A DNA stretch of 64,000 bases from Firm-13 sp037143795 (GCA_037143795.1 JBAWXZ010000002.1:236449-300448); one strand, 5' to 3'; counted from the first letter of the stretch, positions 26,950 through 35,394 are shown. Notes: generated by a model from the sequence alone, not told the origin. Numbers and translations are program-made.

Positions 26950-29900
26950 ATGGCAAGAGAACTTAAAAAAATGACCATGGACGGAAATACCGCTGCTGCA
27001 TATTCTTCTTATGCATTTACAGAAGTTGCTGGTATTTTCCCGATAACTCCATCATCCCCGATGGCTGATTATACCGATATATGGGCGCAGCAGGGACGAA
27101 AGAACATCTTTGGACAGACAGTAAATGTTGTTGAGATGCAGTCTGAAGGAGGAGCCGCAGGTGTAGTTCATGGCTCGCTTGCTACGGGAGCCCTTACAAC
27201 CACATATACAGCTTCCCAGGGACTTCTCCTTATGATTCCCAATATGTACAAGATTTCCGGCGAGCTTCTTCCCTGTGTATTCCATGTAACTGCCAGGGCA
27301 CTTGCCGCACACGCACTCAATATTTTCGGCGATCATGCCGACGTTATGGCCTGCCGCCAGACGGGTTTTGCCATGCTTTGCTCCAACAGCGTGCAGGAAG
27401 TCGCTGACCTCGCTGCTATTGCGCATCTTTCAACGATCAAGAGCCGCGTGCCGTTCCTGCATTTCTTTGATGGCTTCCGTACTTCCCATGAGATCCAGAA
27501 AGTTGAAGTCATTGACTATGCTGACTTCAGTGATCTTGTTGACCAGGAGGCACTTGCCGGTTTCCGCCAGAGATCCCTTTCTCCGAATCACCCGACTTTG
27601 CGCGGAACTGCCCAGAACCCGGATATCTATTTCCAGGCCCGTGAAGCATCCAACCCGTTCTATCTGGCCCTTCCTGAGATTGTTGAATACTACATGGGCA
27701 AGATCAATGAGATCCGCGGTACGGACTACAAGCTTTTCAACTATTACGGTGCTCCTGATGCTGACCGTGTCATAATCTCCATGGGTTCTGTTGACGAGAC
27801 AATTGATGAGACAGTTGATTATCTTAATGCCAAAGGCGAAAAAGTCGGTCTCCTTAAAGTCCGTCTCTATCGTCCATTCTCCATTGACAGATTCCTTGCG
27901 GCACTTCCTTCAACAGTCAAGTCCATTGCCGTTCTCGATCGTACAAAGGAACCCGGCTCCCATGGCGAACCCCTGTTCCTCGACGTCTGTGCAGCATATG
28001 CCGGCGTTGCAAACTCACCCCGCATTATCGGCGGCCGTTACGGCTTAGGTTCCAAGGACACAACCCCTGATCAGATCCTCGCTGTCTATAAGGAACTGAA
28101 TAAGAAGAATGCCAAGCGTCAGTTCACAATCGGAATCGTTGATGATGTTACGAATCTGTCCCTGGATCTCGACGAGTCTATCGATGTTGCCTCCAAGGAT
28201 ACTTTTGCTGCACGCTTCTGGGGCCTCGGTGCTGACGGTACTGTCGGCGCCAACAAGAACTCCATTAAGATCATAGGTGATCACACGGATATGTATGCCC
28301 AGGCATATTTCTCCTATGACTCCAAGAAATCGGGCGGCGTTACCATTTCCGACCTTCGTTTCGGCAAAACACCGATCCGCTCGACATACCTGGTTAACAA
28401 GGCTGACTTCGTAGCCTGCCACAACCAGTCATATGTAGACAAATATGACATGCTCTCCGTCTTAAAGCCGGGCGGCACATTCCTTCTGAATACCGGCTGG
28501 TCTGCAGAAGAGATTGATACAATGCTTCCTGCTTCGATGAAGCGCTTTATCGCCAGGAACAAAATCAAGTTCTACACGATTGATGCTGTTGAGAAGGCTG
28601 TTGAAATCGGACTCGGCGGACGTATTAATACAATCTGCCAGGCTGCATTCTTCAAGCTCGCCAACATCATTCCTGTTGATGATGCTGTTACCTTCATGAA
28701 GAAGGCCGCTTTCAAGTCCTATGGCAAAAAGGGCGATGATATCGTCAACATGAACTATGCCGCTATCGATGCCGGCGTAGGCGCTGTTGTTGAAGTCAAA
28801 GTACCTGCTGCATGGGCTGATGCCAAAGATGTTGCTGTGGTCAAAAAAGACGTTCCTGCCTTCATCCGCGATGTTGTTGAAGTAATGAATGCCCAGGAAG
28901 GCGATAAGCTTCCTGTATCTGCTTTCACAGGCAGGGAAGACGGCACATTCCCTCAGGGCACATCAGCTTATGAGAAGCGCGGTATTGCCGTTGATATCCC
29001 GATCTGGGATTCCGCCAAGTGTATACAGTGCAACCAGTGCTCACTTGTCTGTCCTCATGCAGCAATCCGTCCTTTCCTTCTTACGGAAGCAGAAGCTGCC
29101 AAGGCTCCGTTTACCACAAAGACAGGTATGAAGGGCTATGAGAACTATGCATACCGCATTCAGGTTTCCGCTCTCGACTGCACAGGCTGCGCAACATGCG
29201 CCGCTGTATGTCCTGCCAAGGAAAAGGCTCTCACAATGAAGCCCCTCAAGGAAAATATGGCAGAGGCAGCCAACTGGGAATTTGCCGCCGCCCTTCCTGT
29301 CAAGACAAACCCTGCCGACAAGAAGACCGTCAAAGGCAGCCAGTTTGAGAAGCCCCTCTTCGAATTTTCCGGTGCATGTGCCGGCTGCGGAGAGACAGCA
29401 TATCCCAAGCTTCTGACACAGCTTTTCGGCGACAGAATGCAGATCTCCAATGCCACAGGATGTTCTTCCATCTGGGGCGGATCTGCACCTTCCATGCCTT
29501 ACACCTTCAATAAAGACGGGTATGGACCTGCATGGGCGAACTCCCTCTTTGAAGATAACGCAGAGCATGGCCTTGGCATGCACCTCGGTGCCAAACAGCT
29601 CAGAAACCGCGTAGAGGCAGAGCTTACAGAGCTTGCACCAATCGTGGATGATGCTGCTGTCAAGACTGCAATTGAAGCATGGGTCGAGAACAAGGACTCC
29701 GGTGAGAAGACCCGTGAGATTTCCAAAAATCTCACGGCAGCCCTCGAAGCCCATAAGGGCGGCAGTGCTGAAGTCAAGGCCCTGATCTCTACCGTACTCG
29801 GCAACAAGGATTACTTTGAGAAGCGCTCCACCTGGATTATCGGCGGAGACGGCTGGGCATATGATATCGGATACGGCGGATTGGATCATGTCCTTGCATC

Positions 29901-30480
29901 CGGCGAAGATGTCAATGTTCTGGTTCTCGACACCGAAGTTTACTCCAATACCGGCGGCCAGGCTTCCAAGTCCACACCGACAGGCGCAATCGCACAGTTT
30001 GCTGCCGGCGGTAAGGCACTGAAGAAGAAAGACCTCGGCATGATGGCGATGAGCTATGGATATGTATATGTTGCACAGGTCGCAATGGGCGCCTCCCAGG
30101 CACAGACCATCAAGGCATTCTCAGAAGCAGAAGCCTACCATGGCCCGTCCCTTGTTATCTGCTATTCACCTTGCATCAACCATGGCATCAAGACCGGCAT
30201 GGGTTCCACGCAGATTCATGAGAAGGATGCTGTAACCTGCGGCTATTGGCACCTGTATCGCTACAATCCTGAACTCACTGCCCAGGGGAAAAATGCCTTC
30301 GTACTCGATTCCAAAGCACCGAGCGGCGATTTCATCGGATTCCTGAAGAGCGAAGTCCGTTACAATTCCCTTTACAAGAAGTATCCGGCTGATGTCGTTG
30401 ATGCTGTCTTTGAGAAAAATCATCAGGATGCACTGGTGCGCTATGAATCATACAAGCGCATGGCAGCCACAGTAGAGTAA
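26950..30480 (+). CDS. nifJ: Pyruvate:ferredoxin (flavodoxin) oxidoreductase, copy 2
   Basis: 1176 residues, collinear with the preceding PFOR and clearly a paralogue, with the same domain order: PITPSSPMADY, the CIQCNQCSLVCPHA and CTGCATCAAVCPAKEKAL clusters, CAGCGETAYPK, NATGCSSIWGG and GDGWAYDIGYGG. Here the first cluster keeps the usual CPHA. AGGAGA precedes the ATG. Codon choice (very strong use of C-ending codons) suggests high expression. Since each copy has a separate promoter, they may serve different 2-oxoacids or growth conditions. Confidence 0.97.
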   Translation: MARELKKMTMDGNTAAAYSSYAFTEVAGIFPITPSSPMADYTDIWAQQGRKNIFGQTVNVVEMQSEGGAAGVVHGSLATGALTTTYTASQGLLLMIPNMYKISGELLPCVFHVTARALAAHALNIFGDHADVMACRQTGFAMLCSNSVQEVADLAAIAHLSTIKSRVPFLHFFDGFRTSHEIQKVEVIDYADFSDLVDQEALAGFRQRSLSPNHPTLRGTAQNPDIYFQAREASNPFYLALPEIVEYYMGKINEIRGTDYKLFNYYGAPDADRVIISMGSVDETIDETVDYLNAKGEKVGLLKVRLYRPFSIDRFLAALPSTVKSIAVLDRTKEPGSHGEPLFLDVCAAYAGVANSPRIIGGRYGLGSKDTTPDQILAVYKELNKKNAKRQFTIGIVDDVTNLSLDLDESIDVASKDTFAARFWGLGADGTVGANKNSIKIIGDHTDMYAQAYFSYDSKKSGGVTISDLRFGKTPIRSTYLVNKADFVACHNQSYVDKYDMLSVLKPGGTFLLNTGWSAEEIDTMLPASMKRFIARNKIKFYTIDAVEKAVEIGLGGRINTICQAAFFKLANIIPVDDAVTFMKKAAFKSYGKKGDDIVNMNYAAIDAGVGAVVEVKVPAAWADAKDVAVVKKDVPAFIRDVVEVMNAQEGDKLPVSAFTGREDGTFPQGTSAYEKRGIAVDIPIWDSAKCIQCNQCSLVCPHAAIRPFLLTEAEAAKAPFTTKTGMKGYENYAYRIQVSALDCTGCATCAAVCPAKEKALTMKPLKENMAEAANWEFAAALPVKTNPADKKTVKGSQFEKPLFEFSGACAGCGETAYPKLLTQLFGDRMQISNATGCSSIWGGSAPSMPYTFNKDGYGPAWANSLFEDNAEHGLGMHLGAKQLRNRVEAELTELAPIVDDAAVKTAIEAWVENKDSGEKTREISKNLTAALEAHKGGSAEVKALISTVLGNKDYFEKRSTWIIGGDGWAYDIGYGGLDHVLASGEDVNVLVLDTEVYSNTGGQASKSTPTGAIAQFAAGGKALKKKDLGMMAMSYGYVYVAQVAMGASQAQTIKAFSEAEAYHGPSLVICYSPCINHGIKTGMGSTQIHEKDAVTCGYWHLYRYNPELTAQGKNAFVLDSKAPSGDFIGFLKSEVRYNSLYKKYPADVVDAVFEKNHQDALVRYESYKRMAATVE

Positions 30481-30482
30481 GC

Positions 30483-30548
30483 GATGTAATTTATTCGCGC
30501 TGGACGCCGGTTAGTGATGCCATTTATTCGCGCTGGACGCAGGCTAAT
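30483..30548 (+). repeat. Two tandem copies of a 33-bp unit
   Basis: Units 30483-30515 and 30516-30548 begin GATG and share ATTTATTCGCGCTGGACGC, with about five differences. They start directly after the PFOR stop codon. Confidence 0.8.
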
Positions 30549-30560
30549 ACGCCTGCTTAG

Positions 30561-30610
30561 GCGCGCTCACAAACGGCATCACTTACTTGATGGGCGCTTC
30601 GCGCCGCGGA
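30561..30610 (+). repeat. Dispersed repeat, copy 1
   Basis: Begins GCGCGCTCAC, continues AACGGCATCAC, and ends in the self-complementary GGCGCTTCGCGCC. A close copy lies at 31435-31484. Confidence 0.75.
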
Positions 30611-30625
30611 TACTATACTTGTTAG
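30598..30625 (+). repeat. 28-bp direct repeat, copy 1
   Basis: TTCGCGCCGCGGATACTA followed by TACTTGTTAG; the copy at 30684-30711 differs at about four positions. The two flank a terminator hairpin. Confidence 0.7.
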
Positions 30626-30645
30626 TGGTTTAAATAATTGAACGG

Positions 30646-30686
30646 ATCCCCGGATGAAACTTAATTGTTTTGTCCGGGGATTTTTT
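30646..30686 (+). terminator. Rho-independent terminator, probably of PFOR copy 2
   Basis: ATCCCCGGA pairs with TCCGGGGAT and is followed by six T. It lies about 165 bases after the stop codon, with repeats between. Confidence 0.75.
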
Positions 30687-30711
30687 CGCGCCGCGGAAAC
30701 TAAATTCGTTA
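30684..30711 (+). repeat. 28-bp direct repeat, copy 2
   Basis: TTCGCGCCGCGGAAACTA followed by AATTCGTTAG; partner of 30598-30625. Confidence 0.7.
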
Positions 30712-30779
30712 GCAGCCGCTGACGCGTGCCTCCGAGTGGCATTACATCTCCAAATCGTAACGGGACTTTTCTGACGCAT

Positions 30780-31040
30780 GAAGCCAACTTGGTAGCCGGA
30801 ATGCGAAATATGCTCTTAGGATATCGGGAAGTCGACCGCGGTCACATCCTTGAAAATGTGGTGTACTTTGAATTGTGCAGGAGGGGCTTTCGCGTTTCCA
30901 TCGGTAAGGTTGGCGAAAGAGAAATTGATTTTATTGCAGAAAAGCCGGACGATAAGCGGTACTATCAGGTCACGGAATCTTTGAAGGGAGAAAACATACG
31001 GAATATCATTGACTTTCTGATGGAAAAGAATGGAGTTTAA
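30780..31040 (+). pseudogene. Remnant of a DUF4143-type AAA ATPase (C-terminal fragment)
   Basis: An open frame encodes GMRNMLLGYREVDRGHILEN, then VVYFELCRRGF, KVGEREIDFIAE and YYQV, which is the DUF4143 C-terminal nuclease-like domain of ATP-binding proteins normally of about 400 residues or more. The ATPase domain with its P-loop is absent. After YYQVTESLKG the frame jumps straight to IRNIIDFLMEK, normally the very end of the protein, so an internal deletion of the intervening segment is inferred. No ribosome binding site is visible. The flanks are repeat-rich non-coding sequence. Not expected to be functional. Confidence 0.75.
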
Positions 31041-31181
31041 GAAACTGTTTTTTAGAATTTCCAGTCAGGCGGCAGAGGTGGACTTTGTTTTTTGGGTCTT
31101 TTTGAATTTTAAATTTGGCCTGTAACTATTGATATATTGCCAGTTACAAGCCGAAAATAAAATCTTTAATGAGGGTGTTGT

Positions 31182-31365
31182 ATGAAATATTTATGAACAG
31201 CTTGGATGCTTTACAAAAAATGATGTTGAACAGTTGACCGGAAATAGCGGGACAACTTATTCATTGCTGCAAAATTACAAGAAGAAAGGCCATATACAAC
31301 AAGTGAAGCGGAATCTATATTTAACAACCGTTGGAAATTATTTGTTCCAAAGAATCTTGTGTTGA
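31182..31365 (+). pseudogene. Remnant of an AbiEi-like antitoxin / winged-helix protein
   Basis: From 31189 the plus strand reads IYEQLGCFTKNDVEQLTGN and then TTYSLLQNYKKKGHIQQV, KRNLYL, the N-terminal winged helix of AbiEi-type antitoxins and their relatives. The ATG at 31182 (behind GAGGG) is out of frame by two bases: restoring an AT pair in the ATATTTAT stretch would give a continuous frame. A stop after about 60 residues removes the remaining domains. This is a decayed gene, with no intact toxin partner nearby. Confidence 0.7.
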
Positions 31366-31434
31366 TCGTATCTAAGGGACATGACGCCTGCAAATAGTTC
31401 ACAGATCACTCTTCAATACTTAGCGCCAGCAAAA

Positions 31435-31484
31435 GCGCGCTCACGAACGGCATTACATACTTCAAGAGGCGCTTCGCGCCGTGA
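31435..31484 (+). repeat. Dispersed repeat, copy 2
   Basis: GCGCGCTCAC, then GAACGGCATTACATACTT and the self-complementary GGCGCTTCGCGCC; copy of 30561-30610. Confidence 0.75.
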
Positions 31485-31486
31485 TA

Positions 31487-31599
31487 ATAATATTCCTTAG
31501 CGCCCGCAGGGCGCCTTTCCAAAAGAAAGATAACTGTTGAGCGACCTTCCGCAGGGCTTTAGCCCGAGGACCGGGGAGTGAGACAGTTATCTTTCTTTT
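31487..31599 (+). repeat. Palindromic core-and-arms element, copy A
   Basis: Upstream mini-hairpin GCGCCC-GCA-GGGCGC (31500-31514). Then the left arm (31521-31537), which begins AAAAGAAAG and is perfectly complementary over 17 bp to the right arm (31583-31599). The core between (31538-31582) starts TGAGCGACC, contains CGCAGG, an inner GGGC-TTTA-GCCC hairpin and CCGAGGAC, and ends GGGGAGTGAG. The same core, with different arms, occurs three more times in the window. The dnaD-like promoter follows immediately. Confidence 0.85.
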
Positions 31600-31600
31600 G

Positions 31601-31609
31601 TGCTATAAT
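31601..31609 (+). promoter_or_regulatory. Extended -10 promoter of the dnaD-like gene
   Basis: TGCTATAAT starts two bases after the right arm of palindromic element A and about 40 bases before the dnaD-like start codon. Confidence 0.6.
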
Positions 31610-31649
31610 AAAGGTCGATTTTTTAGTTTTCTAAGGGGGATTTGCCTGC

Positions 31650-32687
31650 ATGCATCTGGAAGAAAAAAAGAATCTCCTTCTTTCTGATACTACTATTCCG
31701 GATCTTTTTATCTCGGAATATATGACGGGTCTTTCATCCTGTGCTCTTTCCAGTTACCTGTACTTACTCATGGCCTTCAAGAATCAGAAGAGCGTTACAG
31801 AGAAAGATCTGGCCGCGCGCTTTTCCGTACCTGTTGATGAAGTGAAGGGTGCACTTGCTGAGCTAGCCCTGTCCGGTGTCATTGAATGGAGCGATAAGGG
31901 CAGCCTCCTTTTAGTTGATTTGAAGGGGATTGAGATCGACGGCTATATCCGTCTCCACACAGACAAGAATCTGCTTCCGGTGGCGGCGGCAATATCACCG
32001 GAAGATGAGCGGCGGGATAATCTTGCCAAATCAATTGAAAAGACTTTTTTTCACGGATCGATGGCATATAAATGGTATCGTGAGCTTGATATTTTAATGG
32101 ATGATTTCAAATTTGAACCGCAGGTGGTTTATAAGCTTTTCCAGGTGTGTAATGACCGCAGGCAGCTCGGCACGGTTACCCAAATGAAAGCGCTGGCTCT
32201 TGTCTGGCAGAGCAAAGGTATTGCTACCCTTGATCAGCTCAGCGAATATATGGCGCACGAGGAAGATGTTGCACAGACCATGCGTAAGCTGGGGAGGCGA
32301 CTGCACCGCAAAATGGTACAATATGACGAGGACTATATCCGTGTCTGGATTGAAAGACTCGGCTATCCCTTTGAGATGATTGAGTTTGCCATGAAAACAG
32401 TATGGAACTATACGGAGCCGTCCACATCCAAAGCAGATGCATATCTTAAGTCCTGGTATGCTTCCGGAATTAAAACGCTGGCTGAGGCACAGGTTTACGA
32501 ACAGGAACAGGCCAGGAAGAATAAAATGGCTTACCAGCGTGATAAAGTCCAGAAACTGCCGGGGGACAATTCTGTGAAACAGAATTTTACCGGAGTGCAG
32601 TATGATGATGAGTTCTTAAAAACACTGGAAGTGAATCCTGACGATTTGCTTGTCAGGCTGCAGCAGGAAGAAGTAAACAGACCGTAA
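31650..32687 (+). CDS. DnaD-domain primosomal/replication protein
   Basis: 345 residues: an N-terminal winged-helix region (about residues 10-95, with ALSSYLYLLMAFK and VTEKDLAARFSVPVDEVKGAL), then a DnaB_2/DnaD-type C-terminal domain (about 205-285) with the characteristic YFE-type surroundings in LGYPFEMIEFAMKTVWNYT and a final YLKSWY. AAGGGGGA lies nine bases before the ATG. DnaD proteins help load the replicative helicase in Firmicutes. The next gene, a DnaI/DnaC-like loader 12 bases downstream, supports a shared primosome role. Confidence 0.85.
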   Translation: MHLEEKKNLLLSDTTIPDLFISEYMTGLSSCALSSYLYLLMAFKNQKSVTEKDLAARFSVPVDEVKGALAELALSGVIEWSDKGSLLLVDLKGIEIDGYIRLHTDKNLLPVAAAISPEDERRDNLAKSIEKTFFHGSMAYKWYRELDILMDDFKFEPQVVYKLFQVCNDRRQLGTVTQMKALALVWQSKGIATLDQLSEYMAHEEDVAQTMRKLGRRLHRKMVQYDEDYIRVWIERLGYPFEMIEFAMKTVWNYTEPSTSKADAYLKSWYASGIKTLAEAQVYEQEQARKNKMAYQRDKVQKLPGDNSVKQNFTGVQYDDEFLKTLEVNPDDLLVRLQQEEVNRP

Positions 32688-32699
32688 AGGGGAAGAGAT

Positions 32700-33662
32700 A
32701 TGGATACCAAGCAGATTGTCGCCATGAATATCCTCTCGGACCGGCGCGGGCGCAGTGAACTTGCCAGGGACGCCCGGATCGCTGCCTATTACAGGCGTTA
32801 CCCGGACCTTGAAGAAATGGATAAGGAAATCAAGGTGTGCAAGGCGGAACTTCTGCTGGAGCTTGCAGAGCGCCGCGGACAGCCGGTCGACCGGTCGGGC
32901 CTTGCCGATCTGGAAGCTAAGAAGCTCAGGTACCTTTCAGATATGGGAATTGCATCCGATTATGATAAAATAATCCCTTTCTGTAAATTGTGCGGTGACA
33001 CGGGTTCCATAAATGGCCAGCCCTGTTCGTGTTTTCAGGAACTGATGGTTCCTGCTCTCATGGAAGCATCCGGCCTCGATCTATATCAGGGTGTCTCTTT
33101 TTCGCAGTTTTCAGAAGCGTTTTTTTCGAATCCGGCTCAGATCCGGTCCATTCGCGCTGCCAGTGAATCGTATGTGCGGGGATTCCCCGGTCAGAAACGT
33201 AATCTGTTTTTCTGGGGCAATGCCGGGACAGGCAAGACGTTCATGGCGGTATGCATTGCCAAAGAAGTTGTAAATCGTGCCGTTTCCGTGCTTTTTATCC
33301 GTATTTCGGACCTTCTGGAGATATTTAACGCATACCGGACGATGATGCTGTCATTTTCGCCTGATGAGGCCCGTCTTACTGAGATCAAAGCCAAAAGGGA
33401 TCTGGTACTGAACGGCGGTCTGCTGGTTATCGATGAATTGGGAATCGAGGCCAAGGGGCCCAATACCATGGCTGATCTCCTGCAAATACTCGGAACAAGA
33501 CGGCAGCAGGGACTTCCTACCGTGATTACGACCAATCTGTCCCTTCCCGATCTGCAGAAAACATATGATAACCGTCTTTATTCCCGTCTTATGGGTGATT
33601 TCAACGCGATTCATTTTGAGGGTGATGACATTCGCACCAGTTCGCGTTACCGCAGCCTTTGA
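32700..33662 (+). CDS. DnaI/DnaC-like helicase-loader ATPase
   Basis: 320 residues. A zinc-finger-like CKLCGDTG...CSCF in the first third resembles that of DnaI. An AAA+ domain follows with Walker A GNAGTGKT, Walker B LLVIDELGIE and sensor-1 TTNLS. AAGGGGAAGAG sits just upstream of the ATG. Together with the preceding DnaD-like protein it probably loads the replicative helicase at origins or stalled forks. The IstB-type transposition helper is an alternative relative, but no transposase is near. Confidence 0.88.
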   Translation: MDTKQIVAMNILSDRRGRSELARDARIAAYYRRYPDLEEMDKEIKVCKAELLLELAERRGQPVDRSGLADLEAKKLRYLSDMGIASDYDKIIPFCKLCGDTGSINGQPCSCFQELMVPALMEASGLDLYQGVSFSQFSEAFFSNPAQIRSIRAASESYVRGFPGQKRNLFFWGNAGTGKTFMAVCIAKEVVNRAVSVLFIRISDLLEIFNAYRTMMLSFSPDEARLTEIKAKRDLVLNGGLLVIDELGIEAKGPNTMADLLQILGTRRQQGLPTVITTNLSLPDLQKTYDNRLYSRLMGDFNAIHFEGDDIRTSSRYRSL

Positions 33663-33681
33663 TCAGGGAGAAGGAGTCTTT

Positions 33682-34110
33682 TTGAGAATTTCGTGTGGTA
33701 TTGATACAATCAGGATTTCAAGGATCCGGGATGTGGTTGACCGGAAGGGCAGCCGCTTTCTGGAGCGCGTCTATACGGCCGGTGAACGCTGGGCCTGCGA
33801 AGCGAAGGGAGTTGGGTGTGTTCCTTCACTGGCTGCCCGGTTTGCAGCAAAGGAGGCCGTTTCCAAGGCACTTGGCACTGGTATCGGACATGAAGGGATC
33901 AGCTTTTGCGATATTGAGGTCATTATTAATAAAGGCGGAAAACCCGAACTGAGGCTGCATGGCAGGGCGGAAGAGTTTTTTCTGCACAATGGCGGTTTTC
34001 AGGCCGAAATAAGTATGTCGCATGACGGGGATCAGGCGGTAGCTGTCTGTGTCATGCAGTTTGAAAATAATATGGACAAGGGGAGTTCCGATGAAATTTC
34101 CATGGGATAA
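33682..34110 (+). CDS. acpS: Holo-[acyl-carrier-protein] synthase
   Basis: 142 residues from a TTG start, chosen because GGGAGAAGGAG lies six bases upstream and because the family begins exactly here with GIDTIRISRI. The magnesium-binding Asp (GIDT) and Glu (FAAKEAVSKALG) are both present, as is the SMSHDGDQAVAV tail. It transfers phosphopantetheine from CoA to acyl carrier protein. The last 20 bases overlap the next gene. The final 20 or so residues extend past the usual family end. Confidence 0.92.
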   Translation: MRISCGIDTIRISRIRDVVDRKGSRFLERVYTAGERWACEAKGVGCVPSLAARFAAKEAVSKALGTGIGHEGISFCDIEVIINKGGKPELRLHGRAEEFFLHNGGFQAEISMSHDGDQAVAVCVMQFENNMDKGSSDEISMG

Positions 34111-35263
34111 AAACAGTAAAAAAGATATTCATTTTCCGGCATTCCGCAAAAAGCCCTCCAGGCCTTTTCAGGATCCGGGCAAAGATTTCGGTGAGACGCA
34201 GAATGTACGGCAGATATGGGATCTGTCGGAAAAGGACGCATACGTACGGCAGCATGGCCGCCGCAGAATACCGCGTTTTGTGCTGCCTGTCCTTGTGCTT
34301 GTTTTTCTGGTCGTGCTTCTGTTCTGGCTCCTGCCGGGCGTTGTGTCAAGATATTTCAGCGGCTCGGATGCAGCTCCACAGGAAGTCACGGCTCCGATTA
34401 TGATTTATACGGATTCATCCAGGGTCGTAAAAGTTTATGTCTCCAATCTGCTGGCTGAGCCGGATATAAAATCCAACCGGATTACACAGGTGCTTTATAA
34501 CGAGCCGGTTACGCTGCTTGATTCGGGGAGCACGGCGGATTTCATTCATATTCAGACACAGGACGGCATGCAGGGATATATCAAGAGTACCGACGTAACA
34601 GCTAACCGGGATTCGGTAGAGCCAAATCTGCATGCATATAAACTGATTGTTTCTGATGTGTCCAAAAATGTGATGTCACACGCGAACAACGGAACGCTTC
34701 TGATAGAAGTGATGATGAATACAGTGCTTTTTGCAGATGCCAAAAGTGAAGGTGTTTACCAGGTTTCCCTACCTGACGGTGAGAAGGGCTGGATCAACAG
34801 CAGCGGAGTCATTGAGCTGGGTGTCCTGGATCCTGCCGAGAAGGTCGGAGTCCGGTATTTTGTCAGTTCCGTCCTTAGTTTTGTGAATGTAACGCAGATC
34901 GACCATGGGCTTACCATGCGCGGGCTTTCCGTTGAAGGCCTCGCCTATATTTCTGCCGGAGTTAACGGTGTGAAGCTTCCCCGTACAATGGAGCAGCAGA
35001 TTACAGTGGGAGAACGCGTTGATCTCGCATATGATAAGGTTACCGGGCTGCTCGACGTCACAAGCATTTCCCCCGGGGATCTGGTTTTTTTCAGGGATCC
35101 GAACGATGCGGCATCCGCTGCCCCGTATGAAATGGGAATCTGCACGGACAACGGATCGCTGATTATGACGTCGACCAACAGGACAACGCTCCGTCTGGTA
35201 ACACTGGAAGATAAGCAGGCGCTGGAGTCCCGTATTATCGCCGTACGTAGAATCTTCAGCTGA
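34091..35263 (+). CDS. Membrane-anchored SH3/NlpC-P60-like protein with lost catalytic residues
   Basis: 390 residues: basic cytoplasmic N-terminus, one membrane segment at about residues 62-85, one or two bacterial SH3-like domains (about 110-255), and a C-terminal domain that follows the NlpC/P60 pattern (GVKLPRTMEQQ, then SPGDLVFF, MGICTDNGSLIMTS, AVRRIF). The catalytic Cys of the DCSG motif reads Val (SVEG), and the His of the HVGI motif reads Glu (YEMGI), so it should be an inactive wall-binding relative. ATG at 34091 is set by AAGGGGAG and overlaps acpS. Confidence 0.72.
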   Translation: MKFPWDKNSKKDIHFPAFRKKPSRPFQDPGKDFGETQNVRQIWDLSEKDAYVRQHGRRRIPRFVLPVLVLVFLVVLLFWLLPGVVSRYFSGSDAAPQEVTAPIMIYTDSSRVVKVYVSNLLAEPDIKSNRITQVLYNEPVTLLDSGSTADFIHIQTQDGMQGYIKSTDVTANRDSVEPNLHAYKLIVSDVSKNVMSHANNGTLLIEVMMNTVLFADAKSEGVYQVSLPDGEKGWINSSGVIELGVLDPAEKVGVRYFVSSVLSFVNVTQIDHGLTMRGLSVEGLAYISAGVNGVKLPRTMEQQITVGERVDLAYDKVTGLLDVTSISPGDLVFFRDPNDAASAAPYEMGICTDNGSLIMTSTNRTTLRLVTLEDKQALESRIIAVRRIFS

Positions 35264-35296
35264 CAGACAGGGAACAGGTATTTACGGGCTTTCAAA

Positions 35297-35346
35297 AAGG
35301 TACCCGCTGCCATGCACGATAATACATGGTTGCGGGTACCTTTATA
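35297..35346 (+). terminator. Rho-independent terminator of the dnaD-acpS operon
   Basis: AAAGGTACCCGC pairs with GCGGGTACCTTT, with an inner CCATG / CATGG pair, about 35 bases after the last stop codon. Confidence 0.82.
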
Positions 35347-35350
35347 CAAA

Positions 35351-35394
35351 ACAGAAAAAGCCTGCTGTAATCATAATTTATGATTACAGCAGGC
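35351..35394 (-). terminator. Rho-independent terminator of rpmB
   Basis: On the minus strand, a 15-bp stem starting GCCTGCTGTAATCAT pairs with its complement and is followed by CTTTTTC. Confidence 0.85.

Noticed and set aside
29041..29889. Long open frame antisense to the second PFOR gene (282 codons)
   Set aside because: It mirrors the third-position bias of the real gene, has no family signature and no ribosome binding site.
32700..33662. IstB transposition helper and therefore an IS21-type element
   Set aside because: The protein has a DnaI-like zinc finger and sits directly behind a DnaD-like gene; no istA-like transposase or terminal repeats were seen.
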